Positions 17,621-25,902 of a stretch of 64,000 nucleotides of DNA are shown here, in pieces; positions within the stretch are counted from its first letter, which is position 1, and every line of letters starts with the position of its first letter. Location of the stretch: assembly GCA_046327715.1 (NCBI GenBank), contig JAXLXY010000002.1, positions 62,001 through 126,000 of the forward strand, written 5' to 3'. A program made the translations under genes and the position numbers. Source of the DNA: JADJOM01 sp046327715 (GTDB lineage Bacteria > Gemmatimonadota > Gemmatimonadetes > Gemmatimonadales > GWC2-71-9). A model generated the notes under the pieces. The model ran no database searches. It worked only from the letters and a program-made list of their open reading frames with translations, and was not told the DNA's origin.

Positions 17621-18294
17621 CCCGACTCCAGCTTCTCGGCGCCGCCGGCGCCGCCGCCCTCCTCGCCACCGTCGCCTGCTCCGACATGGTGGCCCCGACC
17701 CGGAGCGCCCGGTACGACTGGCGGCTGATCGTCGCCTACGACAGCGCCGGCCCACGGGTGGACACCCTGAGCTTCCACTGGCCGCGCAGCCGCCTGCCGG
17801 TGCGCATCTGGGTGGAGGACCAGTACAACCTCCCCGCGCGGGTGCGCGAGGGCATCAGCCTGTGGAAGGGCGCCCTGCTCTACGGCGAGTGGGACGCCAC
17901 CGTGGTGCAGGATTCCACCACCGCCGACGTGATCTTCCGCGCCATCCAGCCGCCGCCGCAGACGCTCCCCTCCCCGCCGGTCCGGCTGGGCGGGGCGGTG
18001 CTCTCCTGCGAGGGAGCCACCGACCTCGACACGCTGGGCACCCGGTTCGAGCTGGCGGTCCCGGTCCGGGCGTACGTCTTCCCCACCCTGCCCAACGCCC
18101 CCGACCTGACGCAGTGCCTGCGCACCGTCACCGCGCACGAACTGGGGCACACCCTCGGGCTGTTCCAGCACTCCACGGACAGCCTGGACCTGATGTTCGC
18201 CACGCCGGTGGCCACCGGCCTGTCGGAACGTGACTTCGGCACCATCAACAACGCGTACCACTACCCGGCCGACATGGTGCCCATCGGGCCCTGA
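17617..18294 (+). CDS. Putative metzincin (matrixin-like) lipoprotein
   Basis: The 225-residue protein begins with a lipoprotein signal (AALLATVAC, Cys at about residue 21). Near the C-terminus it carries HELGHTLGLFQHS. This is a full metzincin zinc motif HExxHxxGxxH with His174, His178, His184 and Glu175, followed by Met193 in LDLMFATP that fits the Met-turn. Matrixin-type peptidases look like this. The N-terminal part has no clear family and contains a RLPVRIWVEDQ stretch seen in other secreted metzincin-like proteins. It should be a zinc peptidase anchored to a membrane. It is translationally coupled to the barrel-like protein before it, but no functional link is known. Confidence 0.72.
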   Translation: MTRLQLLGAAGAAALLATVACSDMVAPTRSARYDWRLIVAYDSAGPRVDTLSFHWPRSRLPVRIWVEDQYNLPARVREGISLWKGALLYGEWDATVVQDSTTADVIFRAIQPPPQTLPSPPVRLGGAVLSCEGATDLDTLGTRFELAVPVRAYVFPTLPNAPDLTQCLRTVTAHELGHTLGLFQHSTDSLDLMFATPVATGLSERDFGTINNAYHYPADMVPIGP

Positions 18295-18309
18295 CGGGCC
18301 CCCCGACTG

Positions 18310-18315
18310 CATAAT
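18310..18315 (+). promoter_or_regulatory. Possible -10 element of pckA
   Basis: CATAAT lies in the 130-nt gap before pckA and is the closest match to a sigma-70 -10 there. The upstream CTGACG is only 13 nt away, so the -35 is doubtful. Confidence 0.3.
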
Positions 18316-18424
18316 TTCCCAAGCATTGCCCCCGTGGCCACCCGCTGCCGAAATTCCGGGCTCCCGAGCGGGTGGCCGCGGCGTGTCCGGCCCGGCCCCG
18401 CCCCTTCCCTCAGAGGAGCCAGGC

Positions 18425-20302
18425 ATGACCGCCACGGCCGAGCCGCGGAGCACGGAGCTGAACTGTCCCGAGTGGGTCACCAGCGCGCGGGTGCGCGCCT
18501 GGGTCGCGGAGATCGCCCGGCTGACCGAGCCGGACCGGATCCACTGGTGCGACGGCTCCGAGGCGGAGAACGAGGCCCTGCTCGAGCAGATGGTGCAGAC
18601 CGGCACCCTCAAGCGCCTCAATCCCGCCAAGCGGCCCGGCAGCTTCCTCGCCCTGTCCGATCCCACCGACGTGGCCCGGGTCGAGGACCGCACCTTCATC
18701 TGCAGCCAGCGCCGGCAGGATGCCGGTCCCACCAACAACTGGGTCGACCCGCGCGAGATGCGGCTCACCCTGCGGCGCCTGTTCACCGGGAGCATGCGGG
18801 GCCGGACGATGTACGTCGTCCCGTTCAGCATGGGACCGCTCGGCTCGCCGCTGGCACACGTGGGCGTGGAGCTGACCGACTCGCCCTACGTGGTGGTGAG
18901 CATGCGGATCATGACCCGCATGGGGAAGGGCGCGCTCGAGGCGCTGGGCGACGGCGAGTTCGTCCCCTGCGTGCACAGCGTGGGGCGGCCGCTGGTCGCG
19001 GGCGAGACCGACGTGCCGTGGCCCTGCAACCGGGACGACAAGTACATCGTGCACTTCCCGGACGAGCGGAGCATCTGGTCCTACGGCAGCGGCTACGGCG
19101 GCAACGCCCTGCTCGGCAAGAAGTGCTTCGCGCTCCGCATCGCGTCGGTCATGGGCCGCGACGCCGGCTGGATGGCGGAGCACATGCTCATCCTCGGCAT
19201 GCAGAGCCCCGAGGGCGACAAGCGCTACCTCGCCGCCGGCTTCCCCAGCGCCTGCGGCAAGACCAACCTGGCCATGCTGCTGCCGCCCAAGGGGTGCGAG
19301 GGCTGGAAGGTCACCACCCTGGGTGACGACATCGCCTGGATCCGCCCCGGGCCCGACGGGCGGCTGTACGCCATCAATCCCGAGGCGGGGTTCTTCGGCG
19401 TGGCGCCCGGGACCTCCGAGAAGTCCAATCCCATCGCGATGGCCACCATCGCCAAGAACACCATCTTCACCAACGTGGCGCTGACCCCCGATGGCGACGT
19501 ATGGTGGGAAGGCATGACGGACCACGCCCCGCCGGAGCTCACCGACTGGCAGGGACAGCACTGGACCCCGGGCAGCGGCCGCAAGGCCGCGCACCCCAAC
19601 GCGCGCTTCACCGCCCCGGCCTCCCAGTGCCCGTCCATGGATCCGGAATGGGAGAATCCCGACGGCGTCCCGATCAGCGCCTTCCTCTTCGGCGGCCGGC
19701 GGGCCTCGCTGGTGCCGCTGGTGGTGCAGGCCGTGAACTGGAACTTCGGGGTGTACACGGCGGCCACCATCGGCTCCGAGACCACCGCCGCCGCGACCGG
19801 CCAGGTGGGCCAGGTGCGGCGCGACCCCATGTCCATGCTGCCGTTCTGCGGCTATCACATGGGCGACTACTTCAATCACTGGCTGCAGCTCGGCCGCCAT
19901 ATCGTGGACCCGCCGCGCATCTTCTGCGTCAACTGGTTCCGCAAGGATGCCGAGGGGAACTTCATCTGGCCGGGGTACAGCCAGAACCTCCGGGTCCTCA
20001 AGTGGATCTTCAACCGGGTGCGCGGGCAGGGCGGCGCCACCGAGAGTCCGCTGGGCTGGATGCCGCGTTACGAGGACATGGACTGGACCGGCCTCGAGGA
20101 CTTCGGCCCCGAGACCTTCCGCGACCTCATGTCGGTACCCCGCGAGGCCTGGAAGCTCGAGGTGCTGGGACACCAGGAGCTGTTCGAGCGCCTCTACGAC
20201 CGCATGCCCAAGGAGTTCATCCTCATGCGCGAGCTGCTGCTCTCGAGCCTGTGGCGGTCGCCCGAGGAGTGGAAGCTGGCGCACGAGACGGAGGAAGACT
20301 AG
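18425..20302 (+). CDS. pckA: Phosphoenolpyruvate carboxykinase (GTP)
   Basis: The 625-residue product has the GTP-dependent PEPCK length and motifs: CNRDDKYIVHFP with substrate-binding residues, SGYGGNALLGKKCFALRIAS, the kinase-1a P-loop FPSACGKTN (Lys279), the kinase-2 loop LGDDIAW, and NWFRKDAEGNFIWPGY near the nucleotide site. It converts oxaloacetate and GTP to PEP, GDP and CO2, the first step of gluconeogenesis. AGAGGAG lies 8 nt before the ATG, so this start has a good ribosome binding site, unlike many genes here. A tandem 8-bp repeat starts at its stop codon. Confidence 0.96.
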   Translation: MTATAEPRSTELNCPEWVTSARVRAWVAEIARLTEPDRIHWCDGSEAENEALLEQMVQTGTLKRLNPAKRPGSFLALSDPTDVARVEDRTFICSQRRQDAGPTNNWVDPREMRLTLRRLFTGSMRGRTMYVVPFSMGPLGSPLAHVGVELTDSPYVVVSMRIMTRMGKGALEALGDGEFVPCVHSVGRPLVAGETDVPWPCNRDDKYIVHFPDERSIWSYGSGYGGNALLGKKCFALRIASVMGRDAGWMAEHMLILGMQSPEGDKRYLAAGFPSACGKTNLAMLLPPKGCEGWKVTTLGDDIAWIRPGPDGRLYAINPEAGFFGVAPGTSEKSNPIAMATIAKNTIFTNVALTPDGDVWWEGMTDHAPPELTDWQGQHWTPGSGRKAAHPNARFTAPASQCPSMDPEWENPDGVPISAFLFGGRRASLVPLVVQAVNWNFGVYTAATIGSETTAAATGQVGQVRRDPMSMLPFCGYHMGDYFNHWLQLGRHIVDPPRIFCVNWFRKDAEGNFIWPGYSQNLRVLKWIFNRVRGQGGATESPLGWMPRYEDMDWTGLEDFGPETFRDLMSVPREAWKLEVLGHQELFERLYDRMPKEFILMRELLLSSLWRSPEEWKLAHETEED

Positions 20303-20429
20303 GCGATCGGGCGATCGGGCGATTGGGCGATTGGGCGATTGGGCGATCGGGCGATTGGGCGATTGGGCGATTGGGCGATTGGGCGATTGGGCGATTGGGC
20401 GATTAGGCGATCGGGCGACTGGGCGACCG
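20302..20429. repeat. Tandem repeat of 8-bp unit GGCGATTG, about 16 units
   Basis: Sixteen contiguous 8-bp units run from the last base of the pckA stop codon. Most are GGCGATTG and some are GGCGATCG; the last ones drift to GGCGATTA, GGCGACTG and GGCGACCG. Since 8 is not a multiple of 3, the repeat is not a protein repeat; open frames through it are artefacts. The end of the array pairs with a downstream inverted copy to make a hairpin. Confidence 0.9.
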
Positions 20430-20458
20430 GTGACCCCGTCGCCCAATCGCCGTTTTCC
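20414..20458 (+). terminator. Hairpin formed by the last repeat units and an inverted copy, then T-run
   Basis: GGCGACTGGGCGAC (20414-20427) pairs with GTCGCCCAATCGCC (20438-20451), one mismatch in 14, loop of 10 nt, followed by GTTTTCC. It would work as the pckA terminator. Each upstream repeat unit can replace the left arm, so several alternative hairpins are possible. Confidence 0.6.
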
Positions 20459-20486
20459 GGCCCTCGTCTCCCGCCCCGCCCGCTGC

Positions 20487-20492
20487 TACCTT
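20487..20492 (+). promoter_or_regulatory. Candidate leaderless -10 element of the HD-hydrolase operon
   Basis: TACCTT ends 8 nt before the ATG at 20501, with no Shine-Dalgarno between. The frame is open far upstream through the 8-bp repeat, so this box supports the ATG at 20501. Confidence 0.5.
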
Positions 20493-20500
20493 CCCGCCCC

Positions 20501-21790
20501 ATGGGCGACTTCGACGTCATCCGCGATCCCCTCTGGGACAACATCCGCCTCGACCCGCTGACCACCACGGTGCTGGACACCGCGCCGATGCAGCGACTGC
20601 GGTACATCCGGCAGCTTGGGCACGCCTTCCTCGTCTACCCCGGCGCCACCCACACCCGCTTCGAACACGCCCTCGGCGCCTTCCACCTGACCCGGCGGGC
20701 GCTGGCCGCCCTCGAGGAACGGGGCGAACTGGCGGTCGTCCCGGCCGGGGAGCAGCTGGCGGCGCGCCTGGCCGCGCTGCTGCACGACATCGGGCACTAC
20801 CCCTTTTCCCACGCCCTCGAGGAAGCCGGGTTCCCGAGCCATGAGCGGCTGGGGGTGGCGCGGCTGCACCGGGCCCCGCTGGCGGAGGTCCTGGCCGAGA
20901 CCGGGGCGCCGGGCCTCGCCGACCGGGTGGGAGAGTTCATCACCGGCCAGAGCCCGAGTCCGCTCAAGGGGCTCATCTCCGGCTCGCTCGACCTCGACAA
21001 GATCGACTACCTGAGCCGCGACGCCCGCATGTGCGGGGTGCCCTACGGCGCGGTGGACGTGGACCGGCTGCTCGCCTCGCTCACCCTGATCGAGACGGCG
21101 CCGGGACACCTCGAGCTCGGGGTGCAGGAGAAGGGCATCAGTGCCCTCGAGTCGCTGCTCTTCGCCAAGTACCAGATGTACCGCAACGTCTACTGGCATC
21201 ACGCGGTGCGCAGCGCCACCTGCATGTTCAAGCGGGCAGTCCGCGCCGCGGTGGCTGCCGGCGCCCTGGCCCCCGCAGAGGTGGCCGATGCCACCGACGA
21301 CGGGCTGACCGAGCGCCTGAGCGCCGTCGACCGCACCGGCCTGGCCCGCGCGGTACCGGCCCGGCGGCTGTACAAGCGGGCCCTCGACCTCCCCGCCAGC
21401 GAGGTGCCCCGCGAGACCGAGCCCTGGGTGCGCGAACGCCCCGACCTGCTGGAGCAGGTCGAAGACCGGCTCGCCCGCGAGCTCGGCCTCGCCCCCGGGG
21501 AGCTGCTGCTCGACTTCCCCAGCAACCCCTCGATGCTCGCCGTGGACCTGCCGCTGCGCACCCGCACCGGTGCCATCGAGCGCCTGACGGGCGAGGGCGT
21601 CGCGGGGCAGTTCGGCCTCCCGCGCGTGGCCGACGAGCTGTATCGCAGCGCCCGCCGGCTCCGCGTCTTCACCGCGGGGCCGGTCGCCCGCGACCTCACC
21701 CCCGTCCGCGAGCTGGTGGCGCTCCCGCCCGCCGCCGTCCTCGAGCGCCTCGAGCGCGGCCTCACCCTGCTGCCCCACCGCGTCCCATGA
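20501..21790 (+). CDS. HD-domain phosphohydrolase (SAMHD1/dGTPase-like)
   Basis: The 429-residue protein has the N-terminal form of SAMHD1-like HD hydrolases: IRDPLWDNIRLDP, then MQRLRYIRQLG, the metal motif H...HD...D with HTRFEHALG (His51, His56) and LLHDIGHYPFSH (His95, Asp96), and the later LDLDKIDYLSRDARM. Such enzymes remove triphosphate from dNTPs or act on other nucleotides. The second half (residues 250-429) is less conserved. The next two genes follow with 4-nt overlaps. The real substrate, and whether it needs an allosteric nucleotide, cannot be told from sequence. Confidence 0.87.
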   Translation: MGDFDVIRDPLWDNIRLDPLTTTVLDTAPMQRLRYIRQLGHAFLVYPGATHTRFEHALGAFHLTRRALAALEERGELAVVPAGEQLAARLAALLHDIGHYPFSHALEEAGFPSHERLGVARLHRAPLAEVLAETGAPGLADRVGEFITGQSPSPLKGLISGSLDLDKIDYLSRDARMCGVPYGAVDVDRLLASLTLIETAPGHLELGVQEKGISALESLLFAKYQMYRNVYWHHAVRSATCMFKRAVRAAVAAGALAPAEVADATDDGLTERLSAVDRTGLARAVPARRLYKRALDLPASEVPRETEPWVRERPDLLEQVEDRLARELGLAPGELLLDFPSNPSMLAVDLPLRTRTGAIERLTGEGVAGQFGLPRVADELYRSARRLRVFTAGPVARDLTPVRELVALPPAAVLERLERGLTLLPHRVP

Positions 21791-22764
21791 AGGCGCTGAC
21801 GATCCTGGCCTGGATCCTCTTCGGGATCGACGCCCTGATGGTCATCAACCTCTGGCTCGTGAAGAACATGGGCGACGACGCCGCCGGCCGGGGCATGGCC
21901 ACCGGCTTCGCCATGCTCCTCACACCCGTGGTTCTGGCCCTCGGCGCCCTGCTGTTCTGGTCCACGCGGTCGGGCTCCAGGCCGGGCGTCCTGGTGGCGC
22001 TCGCCGTCCTCGGCATCCCCCTGTGGATGGGGATCGCCAACTACGGCAAGGAAGTCACCGGACAGCTGCTGCGCGGCGCGCGGCGGCGCCAGGAACTGGC
22101 CTACCCGGCCCCCCGGCTCTCGGACCTCGCCCGGGCGCTCCGGGACAAGGACCCGGCGCGGGTCCGGGCGCTCGTCGCGGGCGCCCCCCTCGACTGGAGC
22201 GCCCGCAACAGCGAGGGCATGACGATCCTGGGCTTCGCGGTAGCCCGGGTCATCGACATGTACCGCACCCCGCAGGACGTCGAATCGGTGCGGATCCTCC
22301 TCGAGGCCGGCGCGCCGCCCGACAGCGACATCCTGGGGCCCGACAAGGTCCTGCTGGAATGGGTCCTGGGGGGAAACGCCCAGGAGGCCCATGACGTCCT
22401 GCACCTGCTGTTCAAGGCCGGCGCCGACCCGAACGTCACCACGATCGACGCGGGTGACCGCCGGTCACTGCTGTTCATCAGCTACATGGACCTGCCCGAG
22501 CTCCGGATCTTCGTGGAGCACGGCGTGAACCTCGAGGCGCTGGATACGCGGTCCGACCAGCTCGGCTGGAACGTGCTCATGCAGGCCGCGAACAACGGCG
22601 ACTGGCCCACCGCCCAGTTCCTGCTCGAGGCGGGCGCCCGCACCGACGTGGTCGCGGCCGACGGGCACACCACCCTCCGCACCATCCTGGCCGACGCCGC
22701 CCAGGGGTACCAGCGTGACGCCGCGGGGTACGACGACTTCCTGCAGGCGCTCGCCGGGCGGTGA
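21787..22764 (+). CDS. Membrane-anchored ankyrin-repeat protein
   Basis: The 325-residue product has three hydrophobic segments in the first 90 residues (ILAWILFGIDALMVINLWLV, a middle one around FAMLLTPVVLALGALLFW, and VLVALAVLGIPLWMGI). They are followed by a cytoplasmic-type solenoid from about 110 to the end. Ankyrin-like helix pairs are seen in VRILLEAGAPPDS, LHLLFKAGADPN, LRIFVEHGVNLEA and AQFLLEAGARTDVVAADGHT. Ankyrin domains bind partner proteins; no enzyme signature is present. It is coupled by an ATGA overlap to the HD hydrolase before it and by a GTGA overlap to the unknown protein after it. Confidence 0.75.
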   Translation: MKALTILAWILFGIDALMVINLWLVKNMGDDAAGRGMATGFAMLLTPVVLALGALLFWSTRSGSRPGVLVALAVLGIPLWMGIANYGKEVTGQLLRGARRRQELAYPAPRLSDLARALRDKDPARVRALVAGAPLDWSARNSEGMTILGFAVARVIDMYRTPQDVESVRILLEAGAPPDSDILGPDKVLLEWVLGGNAQEAHDVLHLLFKAGADPNVTTIDAGDRRSLLFISYMDLPELRIFVEHGVNLEALDTRSDQLGWNVLMQAANNGDWPTAQFLLEAGARTDVVAADGHTTLRTILADAAQGYQRDAAGYDDFLQALAGR

Positions 22765-23387
22765 ACCCGGGCCGCGCGTCGGACGAGCAGCGCCGCGTGC
22801 TGAGCGCGTTTCCGCCGGCGCTGCGCCAGCTGGTCGAGGCGGAGCTCGCCGCGGGCAACGGCATCCAGCACGCCGGGGGCGGGTTCCCCGCCCCGCCCGC
22901 CGGAGCCCAGGTGATGCTGACCAGTCACCTCCGCGCCTCCCCGCCCCGCCTCGAAGGGCTGGTCGTCCGGGAGCGAAACAGCTCCCTCAACCACCTCGAG
23001 ATCACCGACGGGCAGGGCTTCTACTGGGTGCTCACCCCGCCGCTCCCCCCACCCGAGCCGCCCGACATGGACGCCATCCGCCGGCAGCACGAGCCGCCGC
23101 CGCCGGCCGCGCCCCCCGCACCGCTGGGCCGCACCCCGGACGAGCGGCTCGAGATGGACATCCGCGGTGAGACCCTGGTGTACCATCGGGACGGCCGGAC
23201 GGCGTACCTGACCTGGACCTATACCCAGGGCCACAGGGTGTACCGCTCGAGCCTGCGGGAATGGGCCGGGCCAGGGCCGGGGCAGAGCACGGCACTCGCC
23301 GGCGAGGAGCGTGAGGCGGTCCTGCAGCGGATCGTCCAGCTGGCCCAGGGCCGGCTCGGCCTGAGCGACATCCGGATCGAGGAGTGA
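22761..23387 (+). CDS. Conserved-looking protein of unknown function in the HD/ankyrin operon
   Basis: I do not recognise this 208-residue protein. It starts with GTG at 22761 inside the end of the ankyrin gene. The N-terminal 60 residues are helical and contain RQLVEAELAAGN. A beta-type region follows (VMLTSHLRASPPRLEGLVVRE, GFYWVLTPP), then a Pro/Ala-rich linker and a C-terminal beta segment (LVYHRDGRTAYLTWTYTQGH). There is no signal peptide or membrane helix, so it should be cytoplasmic. The tight coupling suggests it works with the HD hydrolase or the ankyrin protein. Confidence 0.6.
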   Translation: MNPGRASDEQRRVLSAFPPALRQLVEAELAAGNGIQHAGGGFPAPPAGAQVMLTSHLRASPPRLEGLVVRERNSSLNHLEITDGQGFYWVLTPPLPPPEPPDMDAIRRQHEPPPPAAPPAPLGRTPDERLEMDIRGETLVYHRDGRTAYLTWTYTQGHRVYRSSLREWAGPGPGQSTALAGEEREAVLQRIVQLAQGRLGLSDIRIEE

Positions 23388-23441
23388 CCGGCGGCGCGTC
23401 ACATGTCAACCGGATGACAATCCAGTGAGGGCCGCCCCCGG

Positions 23442-23447
23442 TATCTT
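23442..23447 (+). promoter_or_regulatory. Candidate -10 element of the CxxC membrane protein gene
   Basis: TATCTT lies 54 nt before the GTG at 23502 in the 114-nt gap after the HD operon. It matches the recurring TAnnnT box; ATGACA at 23414-23419 is too far upstream to be an ideal -35. Confidence 0.35.
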
Positions 23448-23501
23448 GCGCCACGGCCGGACATTTCCCACCATCGAAGCACGCCACCTTCCGAGAGCCG
23501 G

Positions 23502-24515
23502 GTGCTCCCAGGCTGCTTCTTCTGCGATGCCCCGCTGGGCCGCAACGACGAGATCGAGGCCTGCCCGATCGGGCAGCGCCTCGCATTCGACGCGGCCCGC
23601 GGTCGCTTCTGGGTGGTCTGTCCCGGTTGCGGCCGGTGGAACCTCGCGCCGCTCGACGATCGCTGGGAAGCCATCGAGGACTGCGAGCGCCGCTTCCGCG
23701 CCTCGCCGGTGCGGGTCAGCTCCGATGAGGTGGGGCTCGCGCGGCTGCGCAGCGGGCTGGAACTGGTACGCATCGGGCGCCCGGTGCTCCCCGAGTTTGC
23801 GGCATGGCGCTACGGGGAGACCTTCATGCGCCGGCACCGGCGCGCAGGGCCGCGCCGGCTCGGCCGACGGGTGACCCTTCCGGCCATGCTCTGTGCCACG
23901 CCCCTCGTCGCCGCCGCCCTCGGCGCGGCGGGCGGGGTGGTGCTGCTCGGCGCCGCGGCCTTCGCCGCGCACCGGCTGCACCGCCGGCCGGCGCTGGCCA
24001 TCCCGCTCGCCCGCGGCGGCACCCTGGAGCTCGCCGAGGAGCAGGTCCGGCAGGCGGAGCTGATCCGGGCCGAAGACGAAGAGGACCAGTGGGCGCTGTG
24101 GGTCGGCTGCCTCCCCGACCTCGTGCCCGTCGGCACCGAGGTGGAGTACACCGCCACGGGCGAGACCCGCGCCCTCCTCACCGGCGCGGACGGCCGTGCC
24201 GCCGCCACCCTCATCCTGCCCCACCTCAACCCGCACGGCGGCGACGCCGCCACCGTCCAGGGCGCGGTCGACTGGCTGCAGGCCATGGGCGGGCCCGACC
24301 GCGCACTGCACCGCTTTGCCCGGTCGCGCATGGTGCGCGCCCCGCTCGACAACATCGACCGCTCGCTGGCCACCCTCTACCCCGAGGCACGGCTGGCGCT
24401 GGAGATGTCGCTGCACGAGGACGAGGAGTATCGCGCCCTGCGCGGGGAGCTCACGATCCTGCGCTGGGCCTGGCGGGAGGAGGAACGGCTCGCGGCGATC
24501 GCCGACGAGATCTAG
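23502..24515 (+). CDS. Membrane protein with N-terminal CxxC zinc-ribbon-like motif
   Basis: The 337-residue product starts at GTG with CFFC near residue 5 and CPGC near residue 40, spaced like a zinc ribbon. One strong hydrophobic segment around residues 125-160 (LCATPLVAAALGAAGGVVLLGAAAF, given in part) is followed by a long acidic-helical region with EEDQWALWVGCLPDL and a C-terminal helix-rich half. I do not recognise a family. It is preceded by its own promoter-like box and faces the MacB-like permease gene 22 nt beyond its stop, so it is probably a single-gene unit. Confidence 0.6.
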   Translation: MLPGCFFCDAPLGRNDEIEACPIGQRLAFDAARGRFWVVCPGCGRWNLAPLDDRWEAIEDCERRFRASPVRVSSDEVGLARLRSGLELVRIGRPVLPEFAAWRYGETFMRRHRRAGPRRLGRRVTLPAMLCATPLVAAALGAAGGVVLLGAAAFAAHRLHRRPALAIPLARGGTLELAEEQVRQAELIRAEDEEDQWALWVGCLPDLVPVGTEVEYTATGETRALLTGADGRAAATLILPHLNPHGGDAATVQGAVDWLQAMGGPDRALHRFARSRMVRAPLDNIDRSLATLYPEARLALEMSLHEDEEYRALRGELTILRWAWREEERLAAIADEI

Positions 24516-24537
24516 GGCGTGGCCCGACCCGGCGGGG

Positions 24538-25779
24538 CTACTCGTGCCGGATGGCGTCGATGGGCGAGAGCCGCGAGGCGCGAAGGGCGGGATAGAGCCC
24601 GAAGGAGAGCCCCACGACGAGCGCCGCCACGGCACAGACCAGCACGGTACCCCACGTGAACGCCGCGTAGATCTGGGCCTCGGTCTGCCGCCGCATGAGC
24701 GCCGTGACCCCGAACGCCCCCGCCAGGCCCAGGGCCGCGCCGAGTGCGCTGCCCAGGCCGGAGATGGTCACCGATTCCGCCAGGAACTGCACCAGGATGT
24801 CGCTGCGGCTCGCGCCCACCGCCTTGCGCACCCCGATCTCGCGGGTCCGCTCGGTGACCGAGGCCAGCAGCACGTTCATGATGCCGATCCCGCCCACGAT
24901 CAGCGAAATCCCGGTGATGGCCCCCATGAACAGCCGGAACAGGATCATTCCCTGCTCCACATCCTCGAGCTGCTTCTTGTTGGATTCCACGCGGGCCAGC
25001 CGCGCCCATCCCCCGCCATAGCGCGCTGCCAGCCAGCGTTCCGCGCCCTGCTGCACCGGCGTGACATCCTCGATGGTGCGCGCGCGGAGCACGAGCGTGG
25101 GAGCCCGGGGCCGGGGCGTCGGGGCCAGCGCATCCCCGGCCCCTTCGATCGGGATGTAGGCCGCCCCGACCTGTTCCCCCTCGACCGGGGCCAGCACGCC
25201 AACGATGGTACGGGTCCGCTCACGGATCCGGACGGTGTCACCGACCGCCTCCTCCGGGCGACGCCCAGTCAGGCGCCGGGCGAGGGTGTGGCTCAGGACG
25301 ACCACCGGACCGTTGGCCGCCGCCTCCTCCGGCGTGAAGTACCGTCCCGCCGCGAAGGCGAAGCCCACCTGGTGCGCGAGGCTCGGCAGCGTGGCCGCGA
25401 TGCCGACCTCCTCGATCATGCCCCCGCGCCCGGCGATTGCCGAACGGCCGCCCACTGTCAGCGTGGCCTGGTCGGCGCCGGGGATCGCGGCGGCAATCGC
25501 CGCCGCGTCAGCGGGCGTGAAGACCGGGTAGCTGTCCACGGGAAAGGTCTGGCCGTCGATGGTCACCGAGGTCTTCGCGGCCACGAGGATCGACTGCACG
25601 TCGGTGGAGCGCGCGATCTGCTCCCGGACGAAGCGCTCCATCCCGTCGCCCAGGGCGAGCACGGCCACCAGCGCCGCGGCGCCGATCACCACGCCGAGCG
25701 TCGAGAGGGTGGTCCGGAGCGGGTTGGCGCGGAGGGTGGCGAAGCCGGCCAGGATGCTGGCGCTGTTCGGTCGAGGCAT
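24538..25779 (-). CDS. MacB-like ABC transporter permease, no ATPase gene nearby
   Basis: The 413-residue protein has the MacB periplasmic core and FtsX-type domains. TM1 lies in TTLSTLGVVIGAAALVAVLA, a large periplasmic part follows (residues 45-270), and three C-terminal helices (ITGISLIVGGIGIMNVLLAS and on) are typical. SVTERTREIGVRKAVGASRSDI is the coupling-helix signature that contacts a MacB-type ATPase. Such transporters move lipoproteins, peptides or toxins across the envelope. Neither neighbour encodes an ATPase or a membrane-fusion protein, so it must use a distant one. It lies 123 nt after the PP2C gene on the same strand. Confidence 0.82.
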   Translation of the reverse strand: MPRPNSASILAGFATLRANPLRTTLSTLGVVIGAAALVAVLALGDGMERFVREQIARSTDVQSILVAAKTSVTIDGQTFPVDSYPVFTPADAAAIAAAIPGADQATLTVGGRSAIAGRGGMIEEVGIAATLPSLAHQVGFAFAAGRYFTPEEAAANGPVVVLSHTLARRLTGRRPEEAVGDTVRIRERTRTIVGVLAPVEGEQVGAAYIPIEGAGDALAPTPRPRAPTLVLRARTIEDVTPVQQGAERWLAARYGGGWARLARVESNKKQLEDVEQGMILFRLFMGAITGISLIVGGIGIMNVLLASVTERTREIGVRKAVGASRSDILVQFLAESVTISGLGSALGAALGLAGAFGVTALMRRQTEAQIYAAFTWGTVLVCAVAALVVGLSFGLYPALRASRLSPIDAIRHE

Positions 25780-25902
25780 GCGCAGATGACGGGCGGCGCC
25801 CCAGGCATGTTTCAGAAGGCATCGTCCCGGGGAGGGGCCCGGAACGGACGGCGGGGGCGGCCGCGTGGGCCCCCCCCGCCGGGGTCCCTTCCTGGGCGCG
25901 GG

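Noticed and set aside
20302..20429. CRISPR array
   Set aside because: Units are 8 bp, contiguous and without spacers, and no cas gene is near.
20299..20607. Peptide-repeat frames over the 8-bp array (RLGDWAIG and SPNRPIAQ repeats)
   Set aside because: An 8-bp repeat gives a 24-bp, 8-residue period in any open frame by chance. No start signal or conserved product.
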